From CAYYAQ01 sp964469555 (lineage in GTDB: Bacteria > Planctomycetota > UBA1135 > UBA2386): 7,512 nucleotides of DNA. This document shows, in pieces, positions 6,230 through 7,512 of this stretch (within the stretch, counting starts at the first letter, position 1; each line of letters opens with the position of its first letter). A program made the translations under genes and the position numbers. The stretch lies in the NCBI GenBank assembly GCA_964469555.1, contig CAYYAQ010000209.1, forward strand, positions 1 to 7,512, in the 5' to 3' direction. Under the pieces are notes generated by a model that saw only the letters and a list, made by a program, of their open reading frames with translations, made no database searches and was not told where the DNA came from.

Positions 6230-6252
6230 AAGAGCGCCCCGACTGGTAACGT
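6225..6252 (+). promoter_or_regulatory. Candidate promoter for metG
   Basis: TTGAGA (6225-6230) matches the -35 consensus at 5/6 positions. After 16 bp comes TAACGT (6247-6252), which keeps the most conserved -10 bases (T, A, final T) and has TG one base upstream, the extended -10 arrangement. Start would be near 6259, about 20 nt before the ATG. If real, metG is transcribed independently of the upstream membrane-protein gene. Confidence 0.35.
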
Positions 6253-6279
6253 CCTCGCCCCATCCGCCAAGCCACGGCT

Positions 6280-7512
6280 ATGTCAAAGAGGATCATCGTC
6301 ACCAGCGCGCTCCCCTACGCCAACGGGCCGATTCACTTCGGTCACGTCGTCGGGGCGTACTTGCCCGCGGACATCTACGTGCGCTACCGGCGAATGTGCG
6401 GCGACGACGTGCACTACGTCTGTGGCAGCGACGAGCACGGTGTCGCGATCACGCTGAAAGCTGAGCAAGCTGGCAAGCCCTACGCAGACTACGTCGACCA
6501 GTGGTACGACGTCATCACCCAGACCCTCGCCGCCGTCGGCATCGAGTTCGACCTGTTCTCGGGGACCGCCGCCCACCGAAACCCACATCACGTGGAGCTG
6601 TCGCAGCAGTTCTTCTCGGACCTGAAGAGCAACGGCTACCTCGAGAGACGGACCGAAGATCAGTTCTTCAGCGAGAGCCTGCAGCGCTTCCTGCCCGATC
6701 GATACGTCGAGGGCACGTGCTACCTCTGCGGCCATGTTCAGGCTCGCGGCGACGAGTGCCCCAGCTGCGGATCATGGCTCGACGCCAAGAAACTGAAGGA
6801 CCCGAAGAGTTCTCTCGACGGTTCGACCCCGGTGCTCAAGGCGACCTCGCACTGGTATCTGCAACTCGACAAGCTCCGCGACGAGTGGCTCCAGGATTGG
6901 TTCACCGGCAAGTCCGACGAATGGAAGGTCAACGTCCGGCACTTCGTCAAGGGCGCGCTGAAGGACCTGCGCGAGCGTCCCATCACCCGCGATCTGCCGT
7001 GGGGCGTGCCGCTGCCCGGAGAAGACGCGGAAGACGGCAAGGTCCTCTACGTGTGGTTCGAGGCGCCGATCGGCTACCTGTCCATCTCGAAGCAGTACTG
7101 GACCGACCGTGGCGAGCCCGAGGAGTTCGAAAAGCTCTGGAAGGACAAGGACACGGAGCTCTACCACTTCATCGGCAAGGACAACATCACGTTCCACGTC
7201 GTCGTCTTCCCGGCGATGCTGCACGGCACCAAAGCTGGCTGGGTTGTTCCGGAGAACGTTCCGGCCAACGAGTTCTTCAACCTCGAAGGCAAGAAGTTCA
7301 ACACTAGCAAGGGCTGGTTCATCCCCGAGGACAGCATCAAGGACCGGTTCCCCGTCGACTCGGTCCGTTACGCGCTCACCACCATGATGCCCGAGACGGC
7401 GGATTCGGATTGGTCGTGGCGCGAGTTCCAGTCGCGTCTCAACGACGACCTCGCGGACAACATCGGCAACTTCGTCTCGAGGACGCTGCGCTTCGCGGAA
7501 CGGTTCCTCGAC
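6280..7512 (+). CDS. metG: Methionyl-tRNA synthetase, 5' part (runs off window)
   Basis: MetG charges tRNA-Met with methionine in the cytosol. The first 411 codons are present with no stop before the window edge, so the anticodon-binding region and any C-terminal dimerisation domain are missing only because the window ends. Seen: the class I Rossmann start IVTSALPYANGPIHFGH, with the HIGH motif as H19-F-G-H22; DEHG (about 53-56); a connective-peptide zinc knuckle with Cys147, 150, 160 and 163; VYVWFEAPIGY-type core around 7050-7080 (here YVWFEAPIGY); and HFIGKDN before the signature loop. The KMSKS loop reads KFNTSKG (residues 339-345), keeping the first Lys, Thr and Ser but with Asn at the third position. 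ANEFFNLEGKKF and PETADSDW match a subgroup of bacterial MetG unlike the E. coli sequence. The ATG at 6280 gives MSKRIIVTSALPY; no ribosome-binding site is evident. Confidence 0.97.
   Translation, partial: MSKRIIVTSALPYANGPIHFGHVVGAYLPADIYVRYRRMCGDDVHYVCGSDEHGVAITLKAEQAGKPYADYVDQWYDVITQTLAAVGIEFDLFSGTAAHRNPHHVELSQQFFSDLKSNGYLERRTEDQFFSESLQRFLPDRYVEGTCYLCGHVQARGDECPSCGSWLDAKKLKDPKSSLDGSTPVLKATSHWYLQLDKLRDEWLQDWFTGKSDEWKVNVRHFVKGALKDLRERPITRDLPWGVPLPGEDAEDGKVLYVWFEAPIGYLSISKQYWTDRGEPEEFEKLWKDKDTELYHFIGKDNITFHVVVFPAMLHGTKAGWVVPENVPANEFFNLEGKKFNTSKGWFIPEDSIKDRFPVDSVRYALTTMMPETADSDWSWREFQSRLNDDLADNIGNFVSRTLRFAERFLD

Noticed and set aside
1..7512. CRISPR array, tRNA/rRNA, insertion sequence, toxin-antitoxin or defence cassette
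   Set aside because: I looked for direct repeats with spacers, transposase-like frames, terminal inverted repeats and tRNA-like folds and saw none. The only tandem repeats are coding repeats in the LysM gene.

Overview
This is a GC-rich window of chromosomal, mostly housekeeping DNA from a Gram-negative bacterium. The Gram-negative call rests on a Kdo (LPS) activation gene, a putative lipoprotein and a LysM envelope protein. The densely packed, Shine-Dalgarno-poor layout, the kdsB-pyrG adjacency and the atypical MetG signature would fit a Planctomycetota-like or other deep-branching lineage. That placement is inference and cannot be settled from this window.

Layout, left to right. (1) A minus-strand gene for a single-pass membrane protein with two C-terminal LysM domains and an acidic, repeat-encoded linker (26-865). 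(2) After a divergent gap of about 200 bp, a plus-strand, tightly coupled trio: an unrecognised probable lipoprotein, kdsB (CMP-Kdo synthetase) and pyrG (CTP synthase). Both junctions are ATGA overlaps. PyrG makes the CTP that KdsB uses to activate Kdo for LPS, so the last two genes form a metabolic pair, and the first may have an envelope role. (3) A convergent minus-strand glutaryl-CoA dehydrogenase gene (4063-5229), apparently monocistronic. (4) A divergent plus-strand gene for an EI24/CysZ-like multi-pass membrane protein that carries an N-terminal four-cysteine zinc-ribbon-like motif. (5) The 5' part of metG (methionyl-tRNA synthetase), running off the right edge (6280-7512).

I see no mobile element, CRISPR array, RNA gene or phage/defence cassette, and nothing that qualifies as a new multi-gene system. 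The items most worth a second look are active-site substitutions in KdsB, the zinc-ribbon/EI24 fusion, the coupled unknown lipoprotein gene ahead of kdsB-pyrG, an altered KMSKS loop in MetG, and 12-bp tandem repeats in the LysM gene.
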